Source: an uncultured Lachnospiraceae bacterium
Lineage (GTDB): Bacteria > Bacillota > Clostridia > Lachnospirales > Lachnospiraceae
Direction: 5' to 3'
Assembly (NCBI GenBank): GCA_910578085.1
Contig: CAJTPM010000018.1
Location: 14,720-78,719, forward strand
Length of the DNA: 64,000 nt
Part shown: positions 33,195 to 41,722 of the stretch, one piece after another
Layout: each line of letters starts with the position of its first letter
Position numbering within the stretch: position 1 is the stretch's first letter
Translations under genes and position numbers: made by a program
Notes under the pieces: model-generated
Told to the model about the DNA's origin: nothing
The model's database searches: none
Seen by the model: only the letters and a program-made list of their open reading frames with translations

Positions 33195-33219
33195 AAGAGA
33201 GGCTGTATCAGCCCCTCTT
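33195..33219. terminator. Hairpin between convergent genes
   Basis: Stem AAGAGAGGCT / AGCCCCTCTT with one mismatch. On the minus strand it overlaps the stop of the XRE regulator and is followed by TTCTTATCC; on the plus strand by CCATAATTTTAATG. U tracts are weak on both sides; likely a modest two-way terminator. Confidence 0.5.
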
Positions 33220-33549
33220 CCATAATTTTAATGTTTTAAGAATTTTCTTCTGCTCTTCAGGGCCATAACTCTGGAAAATACGAAGAAGTTCCGTATTCAT
33301 TGCCTTGTTTGCTTCCTGAGGAGTGCGGTCTGTAAAGCCCGGTTCAAGAATTTCGTCAATTGTTACATTGCAGAGTTTAGAATAATAGAGAAGAACCCGA
33401 AGATTCAGTTTGGCACGATTGTTTTCCAGATTGCTGACAAAAGCAACTGTACAATCCAAATCCTCTGCCACCATCTCCTGCGTATAGCCTTGCTCTACGC
33501 GGAGTTGTTTCATTTTTAATCCCACTTTTGAAAAGTCCAGTTCACTCAT
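33208..33549 (-). CDS. XRE-family transcriptional regulator
   Basis: 113 residues. The helix-turn-helix (about 8-65: GLKMKQLRVEQGYTQEMVAEDLDCTVAFVSNLENNRAKLNLRVLLYYSKL) is Cro/CI type. The C-terminal 45 residues are helical and may dimerise. Not part of the flagellar operon (opposite strand). Target unknown; the divergent glf promoter next door is the obvious candidate. Confidence 0.9.
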   Translation of the reverse strand: MSELDFSKVGLKMKQLRVEQGYTQEMVAEDLDCTVAFVSNLENNRAKLNLRVLLYYSKLCNVTIDEILEPGFTDRTPQEANKAMNTELLRIFQSYGPEEQKKILKTLKLWKRG

Positions 33550-33619
33550 TTGAAAAACTCCTTTTGTTTTTTAGTTATGTTCATTTTATTATATTTTTTA
33601 TAAACAGGCAAGACATAAC

Positions 33620-33649
33620 TTGTCAAATGTGGCAAAAATTATATATAGT
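33620..33649 (+). promoter_or_regulatory. Probable glf promoter
   Basis: TTGTCA (33620-33625), 18 bases, TATAGT (33644-33649), about 58 bases before the ATG. The region is AT-rich and shared with the divergent XRE gene. Confidence 0.5.
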
Positions 33650-33706
33650 TATGAAAAATGTGTTTTTGTTTTGGGAAAAATGTGAAAAGAGAGGGAAGAT
33701 TAAAAA

Positions 33707-34819
33707 ATGCATTATGATTATCTGATCGTAGGGGCGGGCCTGTTTGGCAGTGTATTCGCCTGTGAAATGACAAGGAGAGGAAAAAAATGTTATGTGATAG
33801 ATAAGCGGGATCATATTGCCGGAAATATCTATACGGAAAAGCGGCTTGGCATTTCTGTGCATCGCTATGGGGCGCATATATTTCACACTTCGGACAGGGA
33901 GATATGGGACTATGTGGGACAGTTCGCCGAATTTAATCATTATGTAAACTCCCCGGTGGCGATTTATAAGGACGAGCTTTATAACCTGCCCTTTAATATG
34001 AATACTTTCAGTAAACTTTGGGATATTAAGACGCCTGCACAGGCGAAGAGAAAAATTGCGGAACAGCTTGCGGAATTTTCCGTGGAGAAACCGGAGAATC
34101 TGGAAGAGCAGGCGTTGTCCCTGGTGGGAAAAGATGTATATGAGAAGCTGGTAAAAGGATATACGGAAAAGCAGTGGGGCCGAAAATGCAGTGAACTCCC
34201 CGCATTTCTGATAAAAAGGCTGCCGCTTCGTTTTACCTATGATAACAATTATTTCAATGACCGTTATCAGGGAATTCCTGTGGACGGATATACAGAGATC
34301 GTGGAAAAGCTGTTAAAAGGGATTGATGTGAGGACCGGGATCTCCTGGCAAAAGTTCCGGGAGAAATCGGGGGGTATTACCTGGGATAAACTGCTCTATA
34401 CAGGTATGATAGATGAATATTACGGATACAGTCTGGGGGCTTTGGAGTACCGTTCCCTGCGATTTGAGACAGAAGAACTGCCGGATGAGGAAAACTATCA
34501 GGGTAATGCGGTGGTGAACTATACGGAGAGGGATATTCCATACACGAGGATCATAGAGCACAAACATTTTACATTTGGTACACAGCCCGGTACTGTGATC
34601 ACAAAAGAATATCCCACGGAATGGAAAAAGGGGGATGAGCCTTACTATCCGGTCAATGATGATAGAAATAACGGACTTTATGAAGCCTATCTGGAACTTG
34701 CTGAAAAAGAAAAAAATGTGCTGTTTGGCGGGAGGCTTGGACAATATCGGTATTATGATATGGATAAGACAATCGGGGAAGCTTTAAAGATGGTAAAACA
34801 GGAGAGTGACAGAGAATAG
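33707..34819 (+). CDS. glf: UDP-galactopyranose mutase
   Basis: 370 residues. FAD enzyme interconverting UDP-galactopyranose and UDP-galactofuranose. FAD-binding YDYLIVGAGLFGSVFACEM at the N-terminus, IDKRDHIAGNIYTEK, and GAHIFHTSDREIWDYV; later FGGRLGQYRYYDMDKTIGEAL closes the FAD site. Complete. It stands alone between flagellar genes; galactofuranose could be used for a surface glycan or possibly filament glycosylation, but no glycosyltransferase is adjacent. Confidence 0.96.
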   Translation: MHYDYLIVGAGLFGSVFACEMTRRGKKCYVIDKRDHIAGNIYTEKRLGISVHRYGAHIFHTSDREIWDYVGQFAEFNHYVNSPVAIYKDELYNLPFNMNTFSKLWDIKTPAQAKRKIAEQLAEFSVEKPENLEEQALSLVGKDVYEKLVKGYTEKQWGRKCSELPAFLIKRLPLRFTYDNNYFNDRYQGIPVDGYTEIVEKLLKGIDVRTGISWQKFREKSGGITWDKLLYTGMIDEYYGYSLGALEYRSLRFETEELPDEENYQGNAVVNYTERDIPYTRIIEHKHFTFGTQPGTVITKEYPTEWKKGDEPYYPVNDDRNNGLYEAYLELAEKEKNVLFGGRLGQYRYYDMDKTIGEALKMVKQESDRE

Positions 34820-34833
34820 AAAACTGTGCATAA

Positions 34834-34867
34834 AAAACAGCCATGGCAAAGTTGCTTTTGGCTGTTT
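34834..34867. terminator. Bidirectional terminator between glf and FliD-like gene
   Basis: AAAACAGCC / GGCTGTTTT stem, T-rich on the plus-strand exit and A-rich on the other. It serves both convergent genes. Confidence 0.7.
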
Positions 34868-36178
34868 TCAGCAGTAGTAGTTAAATAACATTCCGATATA
34901 ATTGCTGGAGAGATATGGATTTGCAAAATTGTGCCCCGGATTTTTGTAGGCAACCACCATCTTATCCACATATTTCATGGGATTTAAGGAGATCTGGTTT
35001 GTTTTGCGGAATATCTGTTGGGCAAAGTTTTTGATGACCTGGAACCTGTCGTCTGCATCGTCGGACTGAATGGCTTTGGAAAGAGCGGCCTTATCTACAT
35101 GTATATTGCCATCTTCCCCTAAGTTTAAGCCGATGTCTGTGAGACCGTTTTTATATAATGAAGCGATGCCTGCCATTTCTCCCTTGAGTTTGCCGGAACT
35201 GTTCTGGGAAATTTTAAACTCGTCAACGGCTTTCAAAAAGCTGTTATAGCTTCTGGCCAGCTGGGCCACGTTGTCCGCAAGGGACTCATAATCCGCTTTC
35301 AGTCCGATCCCGACAGGACCCTTTTCCTCCGGGGTAATGCCCCTCAGTTCTATTTCGTAAAATCGGTCTACAATAAATTTATTAGAGTGAGCCTCCTGGG
35401 GGATTCCGTTTAAAGTGAACTGTGCATTGGAAGCAGCCCGGGAAATATAGTCCAACCCCAGATAGGAAACCATACCGGACGTTTTACTTGTTTTTTCATC
35501 GGAAACGGAAAACATACCGTTTTTTCCTGGTTTCAGACCGGTTGTCTGAGATTCGATGCGCAGGGAAGAAGTTTCTTCTTCTCCTTCGATAATTTCCGCA
35601 TTCAGTCCGATGCGGGAGTTATTGATCAGGCGTTCAAGACGGTTCAGGATATTGCGGTTTGTTTCGCCGGCCCGTATACTGAACTGGAATTCATAGTTCA
35701 TATCATTGATGCCGATATCAAAGGAGTAGGTATCGGGCGGTAAAGCCACAGGCGAATCGTTTTTCAGGAAGCTGCCGAGATTCACCTGAGAAACTGCCAG
35801 GGACTGGACCTCAATATCCAGAGGTGAAACTTTGTCACTATCGGAAGAACTGCCGATAAATCTGGCCACGATCAGATCTTCATCACTGGAATATGCTACC
35901 TTGCGGTCTAATAATTCCCTGCTGTCCATGCTTCCACTGAGAGAGGCAATTTCCATATGCAGCTCCCTGGCGTTTTCCTTTAACCCCACAGCAAACTGAG
36001 CCGATTCCTTTTTGTTGGGAAGCAGGTACAGGGGAGATTCTTTATTGAGTTTTATGATGGAATTATAAATGCTGCGAAGCTCACTGCGTTTATGGGCATC
36101 ATATTTGCCGGCATTTTTAGGAGTGTAAGCAGTCAGATAATAATTATAGATATTGTCCTGAATAGCATTATAAGCCAT
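34868..36178 (-). CDS. Divergent FliD-like (hook-associated protein 2-like) protein
   Basis: 436 residues. The N-terminal 100 residues are unlike FliD (MAYNAIQDNIYNYYLTAYTPK). From about 125, SPLDIEVQSLAVSQVNLGSFL matches the D1 entry strand of FliD, and NAQFTLNGIPQEAHSNKFIVDR plus a long helix (ESLADNVAQLARSYNSFLKAVDEF) match its C-terminal half. It lacks the usual N-terminal MNSGLDTE block and the terminal coiled coil of FliD, and ends SNYIGMLFNYYC. It is transcribed opposite to the flagellar operon, as a single gene. May be a secreted filament-associated protein or an alternative cap. GGAGGGGATG serves as ribosome site. Confidence 0.75.
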   Translation of the reverse strand: MAYNAIQDNIYNYYLTAYTPKNAGKYDAHKRSELRSIYNSIIKLNKESPLYLLPNKKESAQFAVGLKENARELHMEIASLSGSMDSRELLDRKVAYSSDEDLIVARFIGSSSDSDKVSPLDIEVQSLAVSQVNLGSFLKNDSPVALPPDTYSFDIGINDMNYEFQFSIRAGETNRNILNRLERLINNSRIGLNAEIIEGEEETSSLRIESQTTGLKPGKNGMFSVSDEKTSKTSGMVSYLGLDYISRAASNAQFTLNGIPQEAHSNKFIVDRFYEIELRGITPEEKGPVGIGLKADYESLADNVAQLARSYNSFLKAVDEFKISQNSSGKLKGEMAGIASLYKNGLTDIGLNLGEDGNIHVDKAALSKAIQSDDADDRFQVIKNFAQQIFRKTNQISLNPMKYVDKMVVAYKNPGHNFANPYLSSNYIGMLFNYYC

Positions 36179-36401
36179 CTCATCCCCTCCTTTCTTCCTT
36201 GAAATTATTCCGAACGCCTTCGCTGCAGATCCGTTGCAGTAGTTCGAGTGAAAATACTTTACTTTGTGCTGGAATCAGGGTATTATTTACTAGGGATAAA
36301 AAGCCCCGTCAGATATAAATAAATCATAGCACTTTTTAAGGTCTGTTACAAGAGAATTTAGTTGTTTTCAGCGGATTTTTTCGCATTTTTCACAAAAAGG
36401 A

Positions 36402-36430
36402 TTGACGTGTATGCATTCTTATGTTATAGT
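36402..36430 (+). promoter_or_regulatory. Promoter of rpmG-secE-nusG
   Basis: TTGACG (36402-36407), 17 bases, TATAGT (36425-36430), 64 bases before rpmG. The remaining upstream gap from 36179 shows no gene. Confidence 0.75.
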
Positions 36431-36493
36431 GATCAGACGAGATGAGATTCAGGTCTTTTTTTTATGCTCGAAATGACGCTTGGAGGTGGAAAG

Positions 36494-36643
36494 ATGCGTA
36501 CGAGAATAACACTGGCATGTACGGAATGTAAGCAGCGTAACTACAATACAACAAAGGATAAAAAGACACATCCTGACAGAATGGAGATCAGGAAGTATTG
36601 TAGATTTTGCAGAAAGCATACGTTGCACAAAGAGACAAAGTAA
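36494..36643 (+). CDS. rpmG: 50S ribosomal protein L33
   Basis: 49 residues, ATG at 36494 behind TGGAGGTGG. MRTRITLACTECKQRNYNTTKDKK then YCRFCRKHTLHKETK: the two CxxC pairs are kept, the zinc-binding form of L33. First gene of the secE-nusG operon, as is normal in Firmicutes. Confidence 0.96.
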   Translation: MRTRITLACTECKQRNYNTTKDKKTHPDRMEIRKYCRFCRKHTLHKETK

Positions 36644-36733
36644 AGATAACTTTGCCGTAACAGAATGGGCATCCGGGCGGGATGCAAAAGTGAACTGACC
36701 GCGGACATTTGTTTGTCCGGGAAGGAGTTAAAA

Positions 36734-36934
36734 ATGGGAGATTCCTCAAAGAAAGGAAACAAAAAAGGATTCTTTGACGGTGTAAAAGCTGAATTCAGGA
36801 AGGTTTCATGGCCCGATAAGACATCTATCATCAGGCAGACAGTTGCCGTTGTTGCCATTTCTCTTGTGCTGGGAGTCATTATTACCATATTAGATTTTAT
36901 CGTACAGTATGGTGTTAGTTTCCTGACGATGTAA
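36734..36934 (+). CDS. secE: Preprotein translocase subunit SecE
   Basis: 66 residues from the ATG at 36734 (MGDSSKKGNKKGFFDGVKAEFRKVSWPDKTSI). One C-terminal membrane helix (VAVVAISLVLGVIITILDFIVQYGV), as in the single-helix SecE of Gram-positive bacteria. Stabilises SecY. An upstream in-frame ATG at 36665 is not used by family members. Confidence 0.95.
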   Translation: MGDSSKKGNKKGFFDGVKAEFRKVSWPDKTSIIRQTVAVVAISLVLGVIITILDFIVQYGVSFLTM

Positions 36935-37006
36935 CACACAAAAGGAAAAAGTGGAATAAATTTCATTTATGATTTGTGCGCAGATAGCAGCAGGGGTGGA
37001 GTGTAT

Positions 37007-37525
37007 ATGGCAGAAGCAAACTGGTATGTGGTGCATACCTATTCCGGGTATGAAAACAAGGTAAAGGCCAATATAGAGAAAACCATTGAGAACAGAAATC
37101 TGCAGGAAGAGATTCTGGAAGTGCGCGTACCGATGCAGGACGTGATGGAAATGAAAAACGGCGCCCGCAAGACAGTGCAGAAAAAGATGTTTCCGGGCTA
37201 TGTTCTGATCAATATGGTGATGAATGATGATACATGGTATGTTGTCCGTAATACAAGGGGTGTTACCGGTTTTGTAGGGCCGGGAAGCAAGCCTGTACCT
37301 CTTACGGAGGCGGAAATGAAGCCTCTTGGTATTAAGGTGGATAATATTACGATCGACTTTGGCGAGGGCGACACGATCGTTGTGGTGGCCGGCGCCTGGA
37401 AAAATACGGTGGGAGTTGTCCAGAAAATTGATTTTAACAAACAGACGGCGACGATCAATGTAGACATGTTCGGTAGAGATACGCCTGTTGAAATCAGCTT
37501 TGCAGAAGTTCGGAAGTTCAGTTGA
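37007..37525 (+). CDS. nusG: Transcription termination/antitermination factor NusG
   Basis: 172 residues from the ATG at 37007 (MAEANWYVVHTYSGYENKVKANIE). NGN domain about 1-110 with KMFPGYVLINMVMND and RNTRGVTGFVG; KOW domain about 120-172 (GDTIVVVAGAWKNTVGVVQKIDF). It is the housekeeping NusG, judging by its place between secE and rplK. Confidence 0.96.
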   Translation: MAEANWYVVHTYSGYENKVKANIEKTIENRNLQEEILEVRVPMQDVMEMKNGARKTVQKKMFPGYVLINMVMNDDTWYVVRNTRGVTGFVGPGSKPVPLTEAEMKPLGIKVDNITIDFGEGDTIVVVAGAWKNTVGVVQKIDFNKQTATINVDMFGRDTPVEISFAEVRKFS

Positions 37526-37594
37526 GGCCGCAGGGGATTCTGCGGGAGTGCGCGCAGTGGCAGTTGAGCCTGTGCGAATACAGGTACGTGGACG

Positions 37595-37642
37595 TATGCC
37601 GGAAATAAACTGGTATATAGTGCAGGTGTATAGCGCGCAGTA
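37595..37642 (+). pseudogene. NusG-like 15-codon remnant
   Basis: ATG...TAA encoding MPEINWYIVQVYSAQ, which mirrors the NusG start MAEANWYVVHTYSGY; about two thirds of the 48 bases agree with nusG codons 1-16. It lies in the 183-base gap between nusG and rplK, with no good ribosome site. Could be a decayed partial duplication, a leader peptide or chance. Confidence 0.35.
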
Positions 37643-37708
37643 AATATGGTTGGGACAGTGGGAGTCATAAAACGACGCTGACCACAATTTATTATAGGAG
37701 GTGCCATT

Positions 37709-38134
37709 ATGGCAAAGAAAGTAGTAGGATATATTAAATTACAGATCCCTGCTGGTAAAGCTACACCAGCACCGCCGGTTGGTCCTGCGCTGGGACAGCA
37801 CGGTGTGAACATCGTTGAATTCACAAAACAGTTCAACGCAAGAACAGCGGATAAGGGCGACCTGATCATCCCCGTTGTTATTACAGTTTATGCGGACAGA
37901 ACATTCAGTTTCATCACAAAGACTCCGCCTGCGGCTGTACTTCTTAAGAAGGCATGCAACATCAAGTCCGGTTCCGCAGTGCCAAACAAGACGAAGGTTG
38001 CAACGATTTCCAAAGCGAAAGTGCAGGAGATTGCGGAAATGAAAATGCCTGACTTAAATGCGGCGAGTCTGGAAGCTGCTATGAGCATGATCGCCGGTAC
38101 AGCCAGAAGCATGGGCATCACAGTAGAAGATTAA
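37709..38134 (+). CDS. rplK: 50S ribosomal protein L11
   Basis: 141 residues. VVGYIKLQIPAGKATPAPPVGPALGQHGVNIVEF is the conserved N-terminal domain; the C-terminal rRNA-binding domain ends GTARSMGI. Builds the GTPase-associated centre. RBS AGGAGGTG. Confidence 0.98.
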   Translation: MAKKVVGYIKLQIPAGKATPAPPVGPALGQHGVNIVEFTKQFNARTADKGDLIIPVVITVYADRTFSFITKTPPAAVLLKKACNIKSGSAVPNKTKVATISKAKVQEIAEMKMPDLNAASLEAAMSMIAGTARSMGITVED

Positions 38135-38149
38135 TGGGGAGGAACGACA

Positions 38150-38842
38150 ATGAAGCATGGTAAGAAATACAGAGAAGCAGCAAAGCTTATTGACCGTACC
38201 GTTCAGTATGATCCGACTGATGCAATGGCTCTGGTTAAGAAAGCGGCAACAGCAAAATTTGATGAGACAGTAGAAGTGCATATCAGAACAGGCTGTGACG
38301 GACGTCATGCGGAACAGCAGGTTCGTGGTGCGGTGGTACTGCCCAACGGAACAGGTAAGACGGTAAGAGTGCTTGTATTTGCGAAGGGTGATAAAGTAAA
38401 TGAAGCGGAAGCGGCAGGCGCTGATTATGTAGGCGGCGATGAACTGATTCCCAGGATCCAGAACGAAGGATGGCTTGACTTTGATGTGGTAGTGGCAACT
38501 CCCGATATGATGGGCGTTGTGGGACGTCTCGGTAAGGTGCTCGGCCCGAAAGGCCTGATGCCGAACCCGAAGGCTGGCACGGTGACAATGGACGTGACAA
38601 AGGCGATCAAGGATATCAAAGCGGGTAAGATCGAGTACAGGCTGGATAAGTCCAATATTATTCACTGCCCGGTTGGCAAGGCTTCCTTTACGGAAGAACA
38701 GCTGATGGAAAACTTTGATGCACTGATGGGAGCAGTATTGAAGGCAAGGCCCAGCGCATTGAAAGGACAGTACCTCAGAAGCGTGACACTGGCATCCACA
38801 ATGGGACCTGGCGTGAAAGTTTCAACAGCGAAATTAGTATAA
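38150..38842 (+). CDS. rplA: 50S ribosomal protein L1
   Basis: 230 residues. MKHGKKYREAAKLIDRTVQYDPTDA start; the L1 signature GLMPNPKAGTVTMDVTKAI is present. L1-stalk protein; in many bacteria it represses rplKA translation by mimicking its rRNA site. Here its operon ends: a terminator follows instead of rplJ. Confidence 0.98.
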   Translation: MKHGKKYREAAKLIDRTVQYDPTDAMALVKKAATAKFDETVEVHIRTGCDGRHAEQQVRGAVVLPNGTGKTVRVLVFAKGDKVNEAEAAGADYVGGDELIPRIQNEGWLDFDVVVATPDMMGVVGRLGKVLGPKGLMPNPKAGTVTMDVTKAIKDIKAGKIEYRLDKSNIIHCPVGKASFTEEQLMENFDALMGAVLKARPSALKGQYLRSVTLASTMGPGVKVSTAKLV

Positions 38843-38877
38843 AAATGATCAGAGCGCTTCGCGAACTGGTCTTAAGT

Positions 38878-38908
38878 AAAAGGGCGCGGCATCTGCTGCG
38901 CCCTTTTT
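38878..38908 (+). terminator. Strong terminator after rplA
   Basis: AAAAGGGCGC / GCGCCCTTTTT stem with a 10-base loop and U tract. Marks the end of the rplKA transcript and separates it from the 7.6-kb interruption. Confidence 0.9.
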
Positions 38909-38999
38909 GGAAAGATCGAACCAATTTGAAAGCAGATGGCGATCAACAGACTGCAGGCGGGGAATGGCTGTATTGGATATCAGCAGAAATAATTGAGAT

Positions 39000-40304
39000 A
39001 TGAGCAGAAAAAAACGGAAAAGAAAAATAAATAGACGGGGAAGTCTCTGGAGTACATTCTGGATGACCCTGATCGTTACACTGGCCGCAGGCGGTTGCGC
39101 CATGGGGATCTTTTTGTTTTTAAACAGGAACAACGGCATGGAACAGGGGGAAGGTATTTCGGAGATCGCACGGATCGAGGAGGAAGATATACCGGCGAGA
39201 TGGACGGATACGGAGCAGGCAGAAGAGGGACTGCAGGGAGAAGCGGCAAAAGAAGCTCTGAAAGAGCAGGAAGAGGATGAAGGATTTGATGAAGACGGCT
39301 GTATCCGGGATGAAAACGGCAGGATCCTGGAACGGAAAGTGGAGACCGCAGGGGAGGAAACGACACTGCTTTTTGCCGGGGATATTCTGTTTGACGACGG
39401 CTATGCGATGATGGGGGCTCTGCGGAAGCGCGGTGATATCAAAGCCTGTTTTTCGGCGGAGACGCTGCAGGAGATGCGGGATGCCGATATTTTCATGTTG
39501 AACAATGAGTTTACCTATACAGACAGAGGGGAACCGACGCCGGAAAAGCAGTTTACGTTCCGGGCGAAGCCTGAGAATGCGGCACTGCTTCATGAACTGG
39601 GAGTAGATATTGTTTCTCTTGCCAACAACCATGTGTATGATTACGGGGAGATCTCTCTGCTTGATTCCCTGGCCACACTGGAGGGGATCGGTATGCCCTA
39701 TGTGGGGGCGGGCAGGAATCTGGCGGAGGCCTCCCGGACCGTTTATTTTTCTGCCGGAAACCAGAAGATCGCTTATATATCCGGCACGATGATCGAAAGA
39801 CTGAATACACCGGATACGAGAGGCGCTACGGAAAGTGCGGCCGGCGTATTCCGATGTTTTACAGAGACGGAGATTTTTGACCGGATAGCGCAGGCGAAAG
39901 AAAACAGTGATTTTGTGGTAGTCTATATTCACTGGGGAACAGAGAAGACGGAGGAGCCGGACTGGTCCCAGCCGGATATGGCGAAGAAGTTAGCGGAGGC
40001 GGGCGCAGATCTGATCATCGGAGACCATCCCCATGTGCTGCAGCCGATTACCGGTGCAAACGGTGTGCCGACGATTTATTCCGTGGGCAACTACTGGTTT
40101 AATTCCAGTACCCTAGATACCTGTCTTGTCAAGGTGAAGGTGAGAGGCGGCGAAATGCAGAGTTTTCAGTTTCTGCCCGCCAGACAGTCGGACTGTTATA
40201 CGGAACTGTTAAATGGCGCGGAGAAGGAGACGGTGCTGAGCTATATGCGCAGTATTTCCGGCTCGGTGACGATCGATGGGGAAGGGTATGTCAGCTTTTG
40301 GTGA
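39000..40304 (+). CDS. CapA-family (poly-gamma-glutamate type) metallophosphoesterase, membrane-anchored
   Basis: 434 residues. N-terminal anchor (STFWMTLIVTLAAGGCAMGIFLFL), an acidic spacer (about 45-110), then the CapA domain: LLFAGDILFDDG, NNEFTYTDRGEP, LGVDIVSLANNHVYDYG, YIHWGTE, LIIGDHPHVLQP and YSVGNYWFNSS, covering the metal ligands. The family makes or processes poly-gamma-glutamate or envelope polymers; without capBC partners here, its substrate is open. The ATG at 39000 has only a poor ribosome site. First gene of the DNA between rplA and rplJ. Confidence 0.9.
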   Translation: MSRKKRKRKINRRGSLWSTFWMTLIVTLAAGGCAMGIFLFLNRNNGMEQGEGISEIARIEEEDIPARWTDTEQAEEGLQGEAAKEALKEQEEDEGFDEDGCIRDENGRILERKVETAGEETTLLFAGDILFDDGYAMMGALRKRGDIKACFSAETLQEMRDADIFMLNNEFTYTDRGEPTPEKQFTFRAKPENAALLHELGVDIVSLANNHVYDYGEISLLDSLATLEGIGMPYVGAGRNLAEASRTVYFSAGNQKIAYISGTMIERLNTPDTRGATESAAGVFRCFTETEIFDRIAQAKENSDFVVVYIHWGTEKTEEPDWSQPDMAKKLAEAGADLIIGDHPHVLQPITGANGVPTIYSVGNYWFNSSTLDTCLVKVKVRGGEMQSFQFLPARQSDCYTELLNGAEKETVLSYMRSISGSVTIDGEGYVSFW

Positions 40305-40527
40305 GGGGCGGTTTCCAATGGGATTTAGTTAGTGACTTTGGACTGGTTACAGGTTTAACTAAATGACATGATGCTGGGGCAAGAGGTATCCAGGTAGAAA
40401 ATTGACATTGGTTCAGTCTCTGCCCGCTGGGGTTCTTCAGATTGGAAATGTTTTAAAACAATATACCTAAAAGTTAAACGCTTTTTTGGTGTAAAATATA
40501 CAAAAAACGAAAAGTGGCGAAAAAGAG

Positions 40528-40556
40528 TTGACAAAGTTGTTGTCTAATGTTATAGT
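40528..40556 (+). promoter_or_regulatory. Promoter of the sugar importer operon
   Basis: TTGACA (40528-40533), 17 bases, TATAGT (40551-40556). Rather than a translation start, the TTG belongs to the -35 box. The 35-base leader before the regulator suggests possible autorepression. The rest of the 286-base gap from capA has no gene. Confidence 0.75.
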
Positions 40557-40590
40557 TTCTAAAAAGAAGGGGGCGCACCCGCAAACAAAA

Positions 40591-41622
40591 ATGAACAATA
40601 TTGTAACAATTAATGATGTTGCTGAGGCAGCCGGCGTAGGCAAGGGAACCGTTGACAGAGTATTACATAATCGGGGCCGCGTTTCGGAAGAAACAAGAAA
40701 AAGGGTTTTAAAATGTATTGAGGAACTGGGGTATAAGCCGAATACGGCGGCGCGTATGCTGGCGAAGCGCCGTATTTATAAAATTGCGGTGATCTACCAT
40801 AATAAAGAGATAGAATTCTGGCGTCAGGTGGAGGAAGGAGTGATCGAGGCGGCCGAAGAGTATAAGCAGATGGGTATTGTGGTCGATCAGTTTATTCTTC
40901 CGCAGATCGATATAGATGGTCAGCTTGCCTTGATCGATCAGGTGATCGAACGAAAATATGACGGACTGGCGATCGTGCCTTATTGTTCTCCCAAAATTTC
41001 CGAGGCGTTAAGCAGAGCGGCGGCTAAAAAAATACAGGTGATCACATTTAACAACGATGAGGAGTGCGGGAGGGCCTGCTATGTGGGACAGGATCTGCTG
41101 CAAAGCGGGAGAACAGCCGGAAAGCTTATGGGGATGATCGCAGAACCTGACAGCAGATATGCGGTTTTTCTGCCCATTGTCGAAGGGATGAGCGCTCTGT
41201 ACAACAGGTATATCGGTTTTCGGGAAGTATTGGATGCCAACCGGAAGGATATGAAGCTGATCGGGGTTTTCAGCTGTGCCCAGGAAGGGGAACAGGCCTA
41301 TGAGAAAGCAAAGGCGCTGATTCAGAGGGAGAAGGTAGACGCCATTTACGCGTCCAACGGCATTGTCGCCAATATAGCGCAGGCAGTGGAAGACCTGGGG
41401 TACTCTCAGAAAATAAAGCTGGTGGGACATGACCTGACGGATTTTGTCGTAAAGTACATAGAGAGCGGTACGATCAATGTTTCTATCGGGCAGGAGGCGA
41501 AGAAGCAGGGGTATATTGCGGTGGAGAAGCTGTGCAGAAACCTTCTGATGGATGAAGAGATCACCGGGGATGTCTACACAAAAATTGTGGTTACAGTGAA
41601 AGAAAATTTGGCGTATGTATGA
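40591..41622 (+). CDS. LacI-family transcriptional regulator
   Basis: 343 residues from the ATG at 40591 (MNNIVTINDVAEAAGVGKGTVDRVLHNRGRVSEETRKRVL). Helix-turn-helix plus hinge at about 1-65, then a periplasmic-binding-type ligand domain (KIAVIYHNKEIEFWRQVEEGVIEAAEEY, GLAIVPYCSPK). The ligand domain resembles binding proteins of ribose-type sugars (PF13407 class), like the transporter's own binding protein. Presumably represses the operon that follows. Confidence 0.93.
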   Translation: MNNIVTINDVAEAAGVGKGTVDRVLHNRGRVSEETRKRVLKCIEELGYKPNTAARMLAKRRIYKIAVIYHNKEIEFWRQVEEGVIEAAEEYKQMGIVVDQFILPQIDIDGQLALIDQVIERKYDGLAIVPYCSPKISEALSRAAAKKIQVITFNNDEECGRACYVGQDLLQSGRTAGKLMGMIAEPDSRYAVFLPIVEGMSALYNRYIGFREVLDANRKDMKLIGVFSCAQEGEQAYEKAKALIQREKVDAIYASNGIVANIAQAVEDLGYSQKIKLVGHDLTDFVVKYIESGTINVSIGQEAKKQGYIAVEKLCRNLLMDEEITGDVYTKIVVTVKENLAYV

Positions 41623-41722
41623 CGCTGAATTTTATCTCCTTTGCGGGAACGCCCCCGCAAATAGATTTTATGAAAACGGAAGCAATGAAATTAAACATAC
41701 AAACAATGAAGGAGGTTTCAAC

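Noticed and set aside
40528..40590. A 21-residue N-terminal extension of the LacI regulator from a TTG
   Set aside because: The TTG is part of a TTGACA-N17-TATAGT promoter.
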